Of a stretch of 64,000 nucleotides of DNA, positions 53,406 to 63,129 are shown piece by piece. The position numbers were made by a program, and so were the translations under genes. This stretch comes from Symbiodinium natans (Eukaryota; Sar; Dinophyceae; Suessiales; Symbiodiniaceae): contig CAJNDS010002380.1 of NCBI GenBank assembly GCA_905221605.1, positions 90,001-154,000 on the forward strand, in the 5' to 3' direction. The notes beneath the pieces are model-generated. The model ran no database searches and was not told the DNA's origin. It saw nothing but the letters and a program-made list of their open reading frames with translations. Within the stretch, counting starts at the first letter, position 1, and each line of letters starts with the position of its first letter.

Positions 53406-53820
53406 CGCCCGCCACCCCTCTCACCTCTGTTGGGTAGGCGGGCGCAGTCGAGCGCTCAGCGAGACCATGGCAGGCTCTGCTAGAGCTGCAGAGCCTGCCC
53501 ACTGCACCCCTGAGGGGTCGCCAAGCTTGGTCGCCAAGCATTGTCACTGTAGCCGGGAATCCTTTGCCTTTAAAAAGATCTGAGAAGCCCTGAAAACCCT
53601 GGGTGGGAAGGCCCCTGACAGGCCCTGAGAGGGGAGGCGTTTGGGAGGCGTTGGGAGGCCCTTGCGCGGCCCCGGGACCTCCCCGGGACAGGGCACCTCA
53701 TTCCCCCATTTCCTACTTGGAGGTTCATGGTACTTATTAACCAATTATCACTGTACTTATAACCCACTTAGAAGCCCCGTAAGCGCCCTGATATGATTAA
53801 AAGTACAGTTTGTGCAGTTA

Positions 53821-53870
53821 CCCTAAACCCTGAGCCCTAAATCCTAAACTCTAAACCCTAAACCCCTTCA
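53821..53870 (+). repeat. telomere-like CCCTAAA tract upstream of cyclophilin exon a
   Basis: CCCTAAACCCTGAGCCCTAA units 90 bases before the exon; TTTAGGG units (54007-54042) follow directly after the exon's donor. Confidence 0.85.
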
Positions 53871-53959
53871 AGTACAGTTATAATTGATTAAGAAGTGGCC
53901 TGAACCTCCAGGTACTAGCAGTAAGAAGCTTGAAAGCTCCCAAGGCCACTGACCAGCAG

Positions 53960-56900
53960 AAACTTCCTGGAGCTGGCCAAGTCTGGGTGAGCCCTGGGTC
54001 GGGGTTTCGGGTTTAGGGTTCAGGGTTTAGGATTTAGGGTTATAATCTATTTTTTCGGAGGGGCTCTGAAGCAATTAGTAGTCTGGTGTGTTGTTTGGCA
54101 TCGGGCTTGGTTAGGGTTTGGGCGAAGAGTTCAGGGTAAAGCAGCCTTGGCTTTCGGGAGAAAGCATGGAGGTGCAGCGGTTTCGGTTTCATTTCTGTCC
54201 TTTTTTTGGTTTAGCGGTTTAGGGTTTCAGGGTTTAGGGTGAAGCGCAGCGTGGCTGAGGCACCAAGATGTTATAATCTGAAGGATGCGGGCTCCAATAC
54301 CCAGAAACCCTAAACTTCAACCCGCCGCTTGAGATTGGGCAGCGGTTATGGCAAGGTACTACGATGGCTGCATCGTCCACCGGGTCGTCAAGGGCTTCAT
54401 GCGCCTTGGGGGAATCTATTGCGTGACCTTTGGGTTCGGAACCCTGAAGCCTCCTATGTTCTGGTCTTGATTTTTGGGTGGTACAAATAGCCTCTTATTT
54501 GATACCTGGGCCCTTAAGCCTTTGCTTGAAGGTTCGTGGAAAGTGAAAAGTTCTCTTAGTGCTACCCCCAAGTAAGGTTAGCACATGTTAGCACATGTTA
54601 ATGTCGTATCCTGATTAGTCTGGACCCCTCCAATAATGAAAAGTTTTCCAAAAATTATTCAGGAGACAAAAATTCGATTGCCCCCCCCCCCACAATAAAG
54701 TAAAGTTTTTCGGGCACGGAAGGCTGCGAACTGTGAGCTTTTAATTACTGAGCTTACCGGAGCTTTCCTGAGCTGAGCTCATCTGAGCTTACCTGAGCTT
54801 ACCTAAGTTTACCTGAGCTCTTACCTTTAGCTTTTATTACTGAGCTTACCTGAGCTTTCCTGAGCTTACCTGAGCTAAGCTCATCTGAGCTTACCTGAGC
54901 TTAATTACTTAAGAGGAGAGGGAGAGGAAGAGGAGAGGGAAGAGGAGCGAAGAGGAAATGAAGAGGAGCCGGTGGGGGGGGCCCGGGGCCGAAAATTAGT
55001 TTGGGGGGGTCCCTTTTTTTTGGTGACACTATTGCGGGGGTGGATTTAGTTTGGGGGGGGGGGGCCCCCCCACACTAATCAGGATACCACATTATAGAGT
55101 TTCCCCACCTTGTCAGAGGGAACCTCCAACCAGGCCAATAAAACACTAAGGTTCAGGGTTTGGGGTTTAGGGTTTAGGGGTTGGGGTTCAGCGTTTAGGG
55201 TTTGGGGTATGGTATCTCACCGTGCACCTCCAAGTAGGGTTCAGGAAGTTGGATGCCAGGATGCAGACTGGCGATCCGGACCCCAGCACTTCCAACGGCA
55301 GTGGTGGCGAGTCCCCGCCGACGCGTTTAGAGTTTTGGGGGTTAGGGTTTAGGGTTTACGGGTTGGGGTTTACGTTTTAGGGTTCGTGGCCCGCAAGCCC
55401 AGATTGCGTCCGGGGTTTGGTGCTAGATTGGGGTCTCCCAAAAGCCCTGCATACTTGTACGTTGAACGTCCGCTTTCTGTGTTGGTACTGTTTCACTTCG
55501 CCAGTGGTATTCCGTAAGAGCTGCAGATACGCAGCTACGCCAAGTTTCGCAAGGCTTTTGTCGGAGGCTTGGCTGGCGGTTTAAGTAGGGTTTGGCTTGG
55601 TGGGTCTTGGAGGTTCATTTCAAGCATCCTTGACCATGGACCCTCACCCTAAAAATATGGACTGCGTGCAGGTCCTCTTTAAACTCAAGGGCTTCGCTGT
55701 TCCCGGTGCTGAGAGGGGTGGCACCTAAGCCCGTTGACCCTTAGCCACCCACAGGTGGGTACGGGAGCCTGTTCTCTTCGGGACCTACTATAGGGGTCGG
55801 AATAATTACTAATAATACCTTGGTCCCAAATCCGTATTCCAATTATTAAGGCCCCTAGACTAGTCCCTTCCATAAGGTATTGCCCCTCCCTTGTCGCGTG
55901 CGTTCCACCAGCCTTCCAGGGAGGTTCCCAAGCAGGCCACTGCTTGTGCGGTTGTCCTGGCGTCAGCCAGATCACTCTTCAAGGACGCAGCTGCCCCGCT
56001 ATCCCTCGTAGTGGACGGCGTGGGGTGTGAGATGGTGTTCGGGCCATAACCGCCTTTCACGCATCACGATGTGAAACTCTCTTTCCCGCTCGCAGCTTCC
56101 CGCTCCATACCACAGAAAATCCACGTCCTGAAGTGTTGAAGCCCAAGCCCCGAACCGCAACCCAGGATTCCACTCAAGGGCTTGGGTGTCGTTCGTTTCG
56201 TTTTGGGGGGCTGGACCCTAAACCCCAAACCCTAAGCCCCCTAAACCCTAAAAACCCGCATGGAGCCGGGAGGTCCATCTATGGCCCAACTTTTCAGGAC
56301 GAGGCTGCCAGCTGGGTTGAGGGTTTAGGGTTTAGGGTCTAGGGTTTAGGGAGCTGGGTTTTGGTTTTGGATTGTCGGTTAACTCACAAGCCGTGGCAGT
56401 TCAGGGGCAATTGTAGGTTTAGGGCTTTGGGGTTGGGCAGCCTTAGGGTGAACCTAAACCCTAAGCTAGAATGGCGGCTGATGGAATCTCCTAAACGTTG
56501 GCAGCTCCCTCCCCCCCACGCTTTGTTCTTCCCAGAGGTCAGAAGTCCCAGTACATTATGGGGTTTCAGTTTGAGGGTCCCATGTTGGTTTCTTGCGGGC
56601 TTATTGGGGCTTCTTTTGGGCTCAGCGACTTGGGCGTACGTGGTGCAGAACTCTGGGGGGGTGTGGGGTCTAGGTTAGCACCTTTAGCCCTGAACAGCAC
56701 AAGCCGGTCTATATTTTGGCAGCAGAATCAGAAGAATGATTAAATTGCTGCGCTTGTGGTTGTGCTTCTTCTTTTTCTTCTCAGAGGCGTCGCCGTCGTA
56801 GATGATGAGGATGATGATGATGATGATCATTAGACTTCTTACCATGCCTATCGTTGTGACTATTGATTAATCATGATCGCCAATGCTATCCTTCGTATCG

Positions 56901-58549
56901 TTGTAACGCTAGGTTGGTGCAAGCAGGTAGAGTGCGCCTTGCGGTTTCGGGTGGTCGAGGAAAAAAGGAACCATGAGCCTTCCACCCAACCCTACAACCG
57001 TTGTTGATCCTTTTGAGGCCCTGAAGAAAGACCGTACTGGGACTTTCATGGGTACTCAAAAGCAAGGTTATAAGTAGTATCACTATGGTTCGAACCTTGC
57101 TTAGAATTCTGAGAACCGTACGTATAAGTACCCATCCCTAAACCCTAAACAGTAAACATAAACTTTCAAGTATTTGCAGATCGTCGCGAGCCTCTCCCAC
57201 GATCGATGTGGTGTTGTATCCATGGCAAATGCCCGGCAGCTCGGAACCCCTAATCCCGGAGGTAAGCCCCGAAGCCCCAAGCCTCAAAATCCCTAAACCC
57301 TAAACCCTAAACCCATTTAACCCTAAACCCATCTAAACCCTAAACTAGGCCCTGAACCCTTCAGGAGTTCAGGGTCTGAACGTTACATTGAATGCAGTCC
57401 TTTATATTTCATGTCTGCCTGCACCCAGCCGAAACAGCGATCTACGAAGCGTCGTACGAGAGCGTTGGAGTTTAGGGTTAAGGGGGTTGCTAGAATCAAC
57501 TGGAGGAGGGACCCTTATAAGGGACCTTTGGGGTCATTTAGGGGTTATTTGGGGGCTGCTGTTTCCTTTTTTTCGTGACGGTATAAGGTATATATGGGGG
57601 TTATGTAGGATAGAAGGGGTCCCTGCTTATACCCCTGAATGGAACTTGGCCTCGGATTGATAGGTGTTGGCGGGAACACATCATTGGGCTGTACCCTCCC
57701 ACTTGAATGCGCGGTTTTTTCGTGAGGAAGTTTGAAGCCCGACAGGCTGAGCCGGCTCAGCCAGTACATGACTCGTTGAAGATCCCTGCAGCGTCGCAGG
57801 GCTTGCTAACAAGGTGCAGCGATTTCAACCAGCAACTTCCTGTGTTTGAACCCTATTCCCGGGCACGGTCGGGGTCTATGACCAAACGCCGCAAGCCACA
57901 GAGCCTGAAGTTTGAGCTTCTTGGTCACTCGTTTTTTGTTTTGCCTTTTGCATCCCACCATGCACTGGGCGGACCCTTGATTTGGCTGGAAGGAGGTCAT
58001 TGACTTGGTTGGAGACATTGATCTCAACGGAGGAAAGCATGATGCCCCAGCGCTCAGGCTGGCTTCAACACAAACTCCTCCCAGTTCTTCATCACCTTCC
58101 AGGTGTGCAGCACCCAAAACAAGGACCTAAACAACTGAAGGTCTCATGCTGCAATGCTGCCTAAACCTTTTAGATTTTTCCGGGGCGTCGCCTGGGTAGT
58201 ACAATGACGAATGTGAAGACATGTCCTGTGGAGTAGCGGGCTCGGCTAAACAAGTTCTGCCGCTAGCAGTGCTGGTGTGGGAATCCGGAACTAAAGCAAC
58301 AAAAGTGGTCCTTGAATCCCCGGAGCCCGATCTGTTGGTCCTTGAAACACATTCTGCCTCTCAGCAGTAGCCTCAATCCCCCTAATCCCCCAAACCAGGG
58401 CCACCCGCGAGCAGGGGGGGGGGGGGGAAAGCCGCAAGGCGTGTGAGCACTTGGACGGCAAGCACACGATCTTCGGTCAAGTCGAGGCCAATGAAATTCT
58501 CAAGCGCGTCTTGGGGGCCAGAGATTCTCTGCACGCAGTCTGCACGTGA
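53960..58549 (+). CDS. cyclophilin-type peptidyl-prolyl isomerase in at least seven micro-exons
   Basis: Cyclophilins catalyse cis-trans isomerisation of X-Pro bonds and help protein folding. Exons by eye: a 53960-53986 (NFLELAKSG); b 54356-54422 (YYDGCIVHRVVKGFM, catalytic Arg in HRV and Phe in GFM); c 55267-55322 (TGDPDPSTSNGSGGES); d 56273-56315 (SIYGPTFQDEAASW); e 57180-57261 (HDRCGVVSMANARQLG); f 58058-58102 (AGFNTNSSQFFITFQ, with the Q-FF core); g 58439-58549 (ACEHLDGKHTIFGQVEANEI, stop TGA). The usual Trp near LDGKH is His, as in many non-CypA members. Phases agree for a-b, d-e and f-g; c-d agrees if a GC donor is used; e-f do not agree, so a small exon is missing or a border is wrong. 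Exons before a are not identified. Introns are 0.3-0.95 kb and hold telomere-like tracts and a MITE. Confidence 0.75.
54601..55092. mobile_element. 492-bp MITE with TA duplication inside a cyclophilin intron
   Basis: Ends ATGTCGTATCCTGATTAGT and the complement of ATGTGGTATCCTGATTAGT (18 of 19 match), flanked by TA at 54599-54600 and 55093-55094. Interior: a C run, a TGAGCTTACC tandem repeat (54735-54900), purine runs, and G-run/C-run blocks close to the right end. Same structural class as the element at 4486-4818 but with different terminal sequence. Non-coding. Confidence 0.8.
55155..55215 (+). repeat. telomere-like TTTAGGG tract
   Basis: GGGTTTGGGGTTTAGGG units in the cyclophilin intron before exon c; a further TTTAGGG tract (55335-55385) follows exon c. 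Confidence 0.85.
55785..55865. mobile_element. short imperfect inverted repeat, MITE-like
   Basis: CTATAGGGGTCGGAATAATT on the left pairs imperfectly with the complement of CTAGGGGCCTTAATAATTGG on the right. About 80 bp, AT-rich inside, in a cyclophilin intron. Confidence 0.4.
56214..56255 (+). repeat. telomere-like CCCTAAA tract before cyclophilin exon d
   Basis: CCCTAAACCCCAAACCCTAA units close to the acceptor; a TTTAGGG tract starts right after the donor (56320-56350). Confidence 0.9.
56320..56350 (+). repeat. telomere-like TTTAGGG tract after cyclophilin exon d
   Basis: GGGTTTAGGGTTTAGGGTC begins 4 bases after the GT donor. Confidence 0.9.
56803..56828 (+). repeat. GAT microsatellite
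   Basis: About nine GAT/GATGAG units following a pyrimidine-rich stretch, in a cyclophilin intron. Confidence 0.85.
57296..57350 (+). repeat. telomere-like CCCTAAA tract after cyclophilin exon e
   Basis: CCCTAAACCCTAAACCC units about 30 bases after the exon e donor; here the orientation does not follow the TTTAGGG-first pattern. Confidence 0.85.
57503..57625. mobile_element. MITE-like unit with AGGGACCC inverted ends
   Basis: AGGGACCCTTATAAGGGACC on the left and the complement of AGGGACCCCTTCTATCC on the right, about 120 bp, in a cyclophilin intron. Confidence 0.45.
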
Positions 58550-59239
58550 AGTGTGAGACGCTTTCAGCTGCAGGGCAAGACCCTTATGAGCCTGTGCCGC
58601 ATCTTTGTCATCTCTCCTTGTTGAAACATAGTAGTTCTGGAAAGCCCAAGTTCCAAACCCAACGACATGCCGGCCAGACAGGAGTCGGATCTCGCGACTT
58701 TGCGGGAGTTTGAGCTTGTGAAGGCGGGTGGCCCTGGCTCTGTGGTGAATGGTGAATGGGTTTGATAGCTTTTGGGCTTGGTGTGGGAAGTTTCGGAAAG
58801 GCTGGCATTCGCGCCTGCACCGGTCCTCGGTGAAACTCCGCAGCCTAAGGACTTCAAATTCCGAACGCTTAACCCCTCAACCCTAAACACCCTAAACTGT
58901 GAACCGTGCATGAGGGTGCAAGCAGGGTGAGACAGGAACCCAGGTCCGAGAACAAGCACCAAAGGGTATGGCTTCACAATGCCAAGCCACAATGACGTTT
59001 GAGGGGTTCGCATTGAAGTTTTGCTGCCTAGGGTTAAGGGTTTACTTGTTTTGGTCATCTGAACCCTAGGAGACTTGAACCTAAAGAGGCTGTAGCCGGG
59101 TGTAGCAGAGGATGTTTCTACACCCTAAACCCTAAACCCTTGGGTGTAGGGATGTCAGCTTGGCAAGGTGGGCAAGAGCGACCGGTGCAAGCCTCGACCC
59201 AGGGCCTCGCAGAGGTTTTTGGAGTTCGGGTTGTAGGAC

Positions 59240-59360
59240 TTAGGGGTCTAGGGTTTAGGGTTCAGGGTTTTTAGGGTTAGGGTTTGGGGTTTGGGGTTTG
59301 GGGTTTGGGGTTTGGGGTTTGGGGTTTGGGGTTTGGGGTTTGGGGTTTGGGGTTTAGGGC
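59240..59360 (+). repeat. telomere-like array grading to GGGTTTG repeats
   Basis: TTTAGGG units followed by about 11 perfect GGGTTTG units (59283-59357). Phe/Gly/Val/Trp/Leu frames across it are artefacts. Confidence 0.95.
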
Positions 59361-59774
59361 AACATCGCATCACTGCCTCCAGAGCCCCTTCCCTAAGCCC
59401 TGAACCTCAAAGCCGAAACGCTAAGAAACTCCCGATGCGGCTTTGCTGCCCAACCATGCTCATGATGCTTCCTACGCATGGCTGTCATGAGCCATTTGAT
59501 GTCACTGTGGCCCTCCCCAATCACAAGCCTCAATCAAAAAGCATCTTGAGAGGTAGGCACATGATGCTGATGCTCATGTGTCTGGCCCGGCCAGACCGGA
59601 GTAGAGGTCCGGCCTCCGTAACAAGCTGTGTGGTGTACAGAGGCAGGCGGTGCCAACCCATGACGCCCATCCATGTTGATGATGCTCGCAAGTCTGACAG
59701 CCACATGCAATTGCTGCGCACGTGAGAACCCACAGTGGCTTGCCAGAGCGCAAAACTGAAAATCCCTAAGCCCG

Positions 59775-59838
59775 AAGCCCAGACCCTAAACCCTAAACCC
59801 TAAACCCTAAACCCTAAACCCTAAACCCTAAACCCTGA
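59775..59838 (+). repeat. telomere-like CCCTAAA array
   Basis: Eight regular units just before a candidate exon at 59859. Confidence 0.9.
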
Positions 59839-59858
59839 GCCCCATTCAAACTCCTGAG

Positions 59859-60814
59859 GCCATCCAAGCCGATCAAAGTGTTCGGCATCCACGTGGAAGA
59901 AGACCCCTGGCCTGCCCCCAAGCAGCTTGACGGGTTTTGCCATCATATGTATGTTGTTTGCCATCATATGTATGTATGTTGTATTGCGCGGGTCTCGGCC
60001 CAGACCCAAAAGCCCAAAAGCCCTAAACTCTTGACACAAAAACTTCAGCCCTCAACCCCAAACCCCAAACCCCAAACCCTAGACCCTAAACCCAAAACCC
60101 TAAACCTTTTTCAGGGCTGGCCAGCCGCTGCCTCCGGGTGCTGCCATTCCTGACAAGCCGCTGGTCAACGAGGACGACGCAGGGTTCAGGGTTTAGGTCT
60201 TAGGGTTTAGGGTTGAGGGACCAGCTTCTGCAGGGTTTCTTGCGAGGATTGGGTTGATTTTTCGCGGAGGGGAGCTTTTTCAGGGCCTTGACGCAGGTTT
60301 CGCAGGTGCCAGAACTGTTCTGAGGTGAGGTTATGGGGTCACAGTTCGAATCTTTTCGTTTCTTCTGCAGTACACCCAGCTTCTGCGGTTTAGGTCCGTC
60401 GGACGGCAGTTTCAGCGATGCTGTCTGCGACTTCGTGTGTTGCGATGCTTGGTTTCCGTAAACCCTAAGCCCCGTCTTGACCTTGTTTTGAAGCGGTCAG
60501 GGTTTAGGGTTAGAAGGGTCTAGTATTAAGGGGTTTAGTATGGTTTAGTGTTCAGGGGGTTCGGGACTCTGAGTTTGGATGGGTACGAGTGGGTTTTCGG
60601 TGGGTTTGGTTGGGTTTGACTTTGGTTTCGAAGGGGCCTGCAGTTCCCCTACTGGATAAAAGTCATGTGCCATAGGTACTTCCCCGACCACACCGCCTCT
60701 AGAGGAATCCTAGGACCACATTCCCACTATGCTGACATTGCCAAGCTGGCTCGCAGTTCCTCCTTTGAGTTGGCGCCGAAGCGCGCGGTGCAGCAGAAGC
60801 GCGCAGGGCACTAG
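59859..60814 (+). CDS. candidate split gene of unknown product
   Basis: Three protein-like blocks. 59859-59933 (after CTCCTGAG): PSKPIKVFGIHVEEDPWPAP then KQLDG, GTTTTG donor. 60115-60183 (after CCTTTTTCAG): AGQPLPPGAAIPDKPLVNED then DAG, GTTCAG donor. 60676-60814 (after GTGCCATAG): YFPDHTASRGILGPHSHYAD then IAKLARSSSFELAPKRAVQQ and stop TAG. The second and third join in phase (GG plus G TAC); the first and second do not, so a piece is missing. The second exon has CCCTAAA tracts before it and TTTAGGG tracts after it. I do not recognise the protein; Pro-rich and basic at the end. Confidence 0.45.
60040..60110 (+). repeat. telomere-like CCCTAAA tract before an acceptor
   Basis: CCCCAAACCCTAGACCCTAA units run into the pyrimidine stretch and AG of the exon at 60115; TTTAGGG units follow that exon at 60188-60215. 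Confidence 0.9.
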
Positions 60815-61284
60815 CAAAAAAAAAACCTTAGCAGTTTAGAGGTTTCAAGTGTAGAGAGCATAGGGTTTAGAGGGTTTAGGGTCTAGGGTTTACCCTAAAA
60901 CCCCAAACCCAAAACCCCCCGAACTGGCGGCCAGGACAAGCAGTGCGCTATGCAGTAGATGCTGTGCGGCCTGGTGCTCTGCACCAGTGGGCTTGAAGGA
61001 ATGTCCTTAGGGGTGAAGGCCTGAGGGTTGAGGTCTTAGGGTTTGCGCTTAGATGGGTGGGAGCGCTTTGCAGGTTCTGTGAGTCACAAATCCGAAGCCC
61101 TAAGCCCCACATAGACTTGCCAGTGCTAGCACGATGCAGCGTTTAGGGTTTCGGGTTTAGGGTTTAGGGAGGGGCCAGGGAGTGGTTCTTCCGACGGGGG
61201 GTCTTTCGGGACCTTCTTGGAGGTTCTGGGTGGTAAGGAGGGTGTTCTGCCTGTGTGAAGCCTCAACCCTCAACCCTACAACCC

Positions 61285-61390
61285 AAAACCCTGAACTCTC
61301 GAAACCCTAAACCCTAAACCCCAAAGCCTAAACCCTAAACCCTAAACCCTGAACCTAAAAACCCTCAACCCTAAAACCCTCAACCCAACA
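61285..61390 (+). repeat. telomere-like CCCTAAA array
   Basis: About 14 degenerate units. Confidence 0.9.
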
Positions 61391-61486
61391 CCTTTTAACC
61401 GCTACACCACCTTCAAGTTCAGGCACTGCGGTCCGCTGGGGTCTCTCTCTTGCCCAGCTTCCACCTTCGCTTAGCTTACCTCAGAC

Positions 61487-61535
61487 CCTAGGGTTTAGGG
61501 TTTAGGGTTTGGGGGTTTACTTAGGGGGTTTAGCG
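61487..61535 (+). repeat. telomere-like TTTAGGG tract
   Basis: GGGTTTAGGGTTTAGGGTTT, inverted relative to the array at 61285. Confidence 0.9.
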
Positions 61536-61754
61536 GGTTTAGGGAGACTCAGGGCCTCTTGCACAACGTAGCCACCCCCACTTTTCCGACCGGAGAGCGA
61601 AGCAGCTGAGTAAGGAACGGGGGATGTCTGGGCCCCCCGTAAAGGGGCAACCTTCACGCGAGCCGTGATTTTTTTAAGGGCACAGACATGAAGCGAGACC
61701 TGGCGCAGCCCCTTTTTCCACGAAGAAGGTTCGTCAGCAAGAAGGGCTCGGAAA

Positions 61755-61795
61755 CCCCCCCATTAAGGACTGTTAGTATAAGGGGGAACATCCCA
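61755..61795 (-). mobile_element. half copy of the GGATGTTCCCCC MITE
   Basis: Complement reads GGGATGTTCCCCCTTATACT then AACAGTCCTTAAT, matching the left arm of the 51.4-kb element; the other arm is missing and a CCCTAAA array follows at once. Confidence 0.65.
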
Positions 61796-61797
61796 GC

Positions 61798-61932
61798 CTA
61801 AACCCTAAACCCTATCCCCTAAACCCTAAACCCTAAACCCTGAACCCCAAACCCTAAACCCTAAACCCTAAACCCTAAACCCTAAACCCTAAGCCCTAAG
61901 CCCTAAGCCCTAAACCCTGAACCCTAAGCCGC
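61798..61932 (+). repeat. telomere-like CCCTAAA array
   Basis: About 18 units with CCCTAAG variants. Confidence 0.95.
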
Positions 61933-62034
61933 AGAAGTTTGAAGGAGCCCTCCTTGTTGAAGCAGCGACGTAGATTTTGAAGCCTGGTGAGAAGATCCGG
62001 GCGTGCCCTACAGCAAGCCGAAGCCCTGAAAGCC

Positions 62035-62110
62035 CTAAACCCTAAACCCTAAATCCTAAACCCTAAACCCTAAACCCTAAACCCTAAACCCTAAACCCAA
62101 AAACCCAAAC
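62035..62110 (+). repeat. telomere-like CCCTAAA array
   Basis: About ten units, one CCCTAAAT variant. Confidence 0.95.
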
Positions 62111-62689
62111 CCCGAAAGTGCGAGAGCGTTGAGCCATTCACCAACCAAGCTGTCCTGAGCCCGGACACGAGATGAGGGCCCTTGAGCCCCCTATTCCTAA
62201 ACCTTAGACACTAAACCCTAAACCCTAAAAGTTAGTTTTTACAAGCCCCCCCGAAGTAGGGCCTGAACCCTGTCCTTTAATTTTCTGTCAGCGCAAGCTC
62301 GGAAAGAAGTAGGAAGACCTGGCTGGTGCGTTTAAGGTTTAGATTTTCGGGTTTAGGGTCTTCACGTAGTGGCGCGGGAAATTGTAGCACGGGAGGGGGG
62401 GGGGGTCTGCCACCTGATCGGCATTCGTTGTTTGTCGTGTTGGAAGAATCAAGTCCGCAAGATGCCTAGTCCCTCGAAACCTCAGCAAAATACCCTCACT
62501 CTTAAAACAACGCTCAGGCGACCTTGAAATCTCTCAATCGAACTAGGGGCACCACGAGTAAACCTTAAAAAGGGGGAGTACTGTGAGCGACCATGCGAAC
62601 CCCGAACCCTACACCCTAAACCCCAAGCCCAAAGCCCCAAAGCTGAACTTCGTCGAGTGCGGCAGGCAGGAAGTTTTGGGGTTTAGGTT

Positions 62690-62812
62690 GGGATGTTCCC
62701 CCCTTATACTAGCAGCTCCTCAATAGGGAAGAGGGTTTACGGTTTAGGGTTTAGGGAATAGGGGGTACTACAATCCCCAGTAAGGACTACTAAGAAAAGG
62801 GAGATCATCGGA
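62690..62812. mobile_element. GGATGTTCCCCC MITE copy interrupted by a telomere-like tract
   Basis: Left arm GGGATGTTCCCCCCTTATAC then TAGCAGCTCCTCAATAGGGA; right arm is a degraded complement (GTAGTCCTTACTGGGGATTG on the complement). Between them lies GGTTTAGGGTTTAGGG (62740-62757). Confidence 0.65.
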
Positions 62813-62848
62813 AGGTTTAGGGTTTAGTGTTTTTTTGGCATCCAAGGG

Positions 62849-63127
62849 GTGGATGTTGCGTGGAACAGGGGTTTGAAGTGTTTTGGTGCTAGCGGGTCAT
62901 GGGGCCTTTCAACCCGTGCCCCCCCCCTTTGTGGAGGAGAGTGTGTACAGTTTCCAAAGCCCCCTGCAACCCCGAAAACCCACCTCAGCTTGAATGCCTC
63001 TTCACCAGGAAGTCATGACTGTCAACTGTCAACTGCCAAGAGTCCTGCAGTTGTGTGCGAATTCGAAGGAAGCTCCGTCCTGTGGTCACCCGGCAGTGCG
63101 GAACTCAACAAAGTAGAGTCAGCATAA
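62849..63127 (+). CDS. weak candidate terminal exon
   Basis: The end of this frame, SPAVVCEFEGSSVLWSPGSA then ELNKVESA and stop TAA, is protein-like. Preceding sequence (CCCCAAACCCTAAA-free) gives no clear acceptor. Product unknown. Confidence 0.2.
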   Translation: MDVAWNRGLKCFGASGSWGLSTRAPPLCGGECVQFPKPPATPKTHLSLNASSPGSHDCQLSTAKSPAVVCEFEGSSVLWSPGSAELNKVESA

Positions 63128-63129
63128 AA

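Noticed and set aside
56970-57076. Plus-strand peptide PNPTTVVDPFEALKKDRTGT with TFMGTQKQGYK and stop
   Set aside because: Protein-like, but it lies within the intron between cyclophilin exons d and e, which already join in phase; no clear acceptor. Kept only as a curiosity.
59291-59725. 144-codon frame starting with GFGVWGLGFGVWG
   Set aside because: Its start is the GGGTTTG array and the rest lacks any recognised motif.
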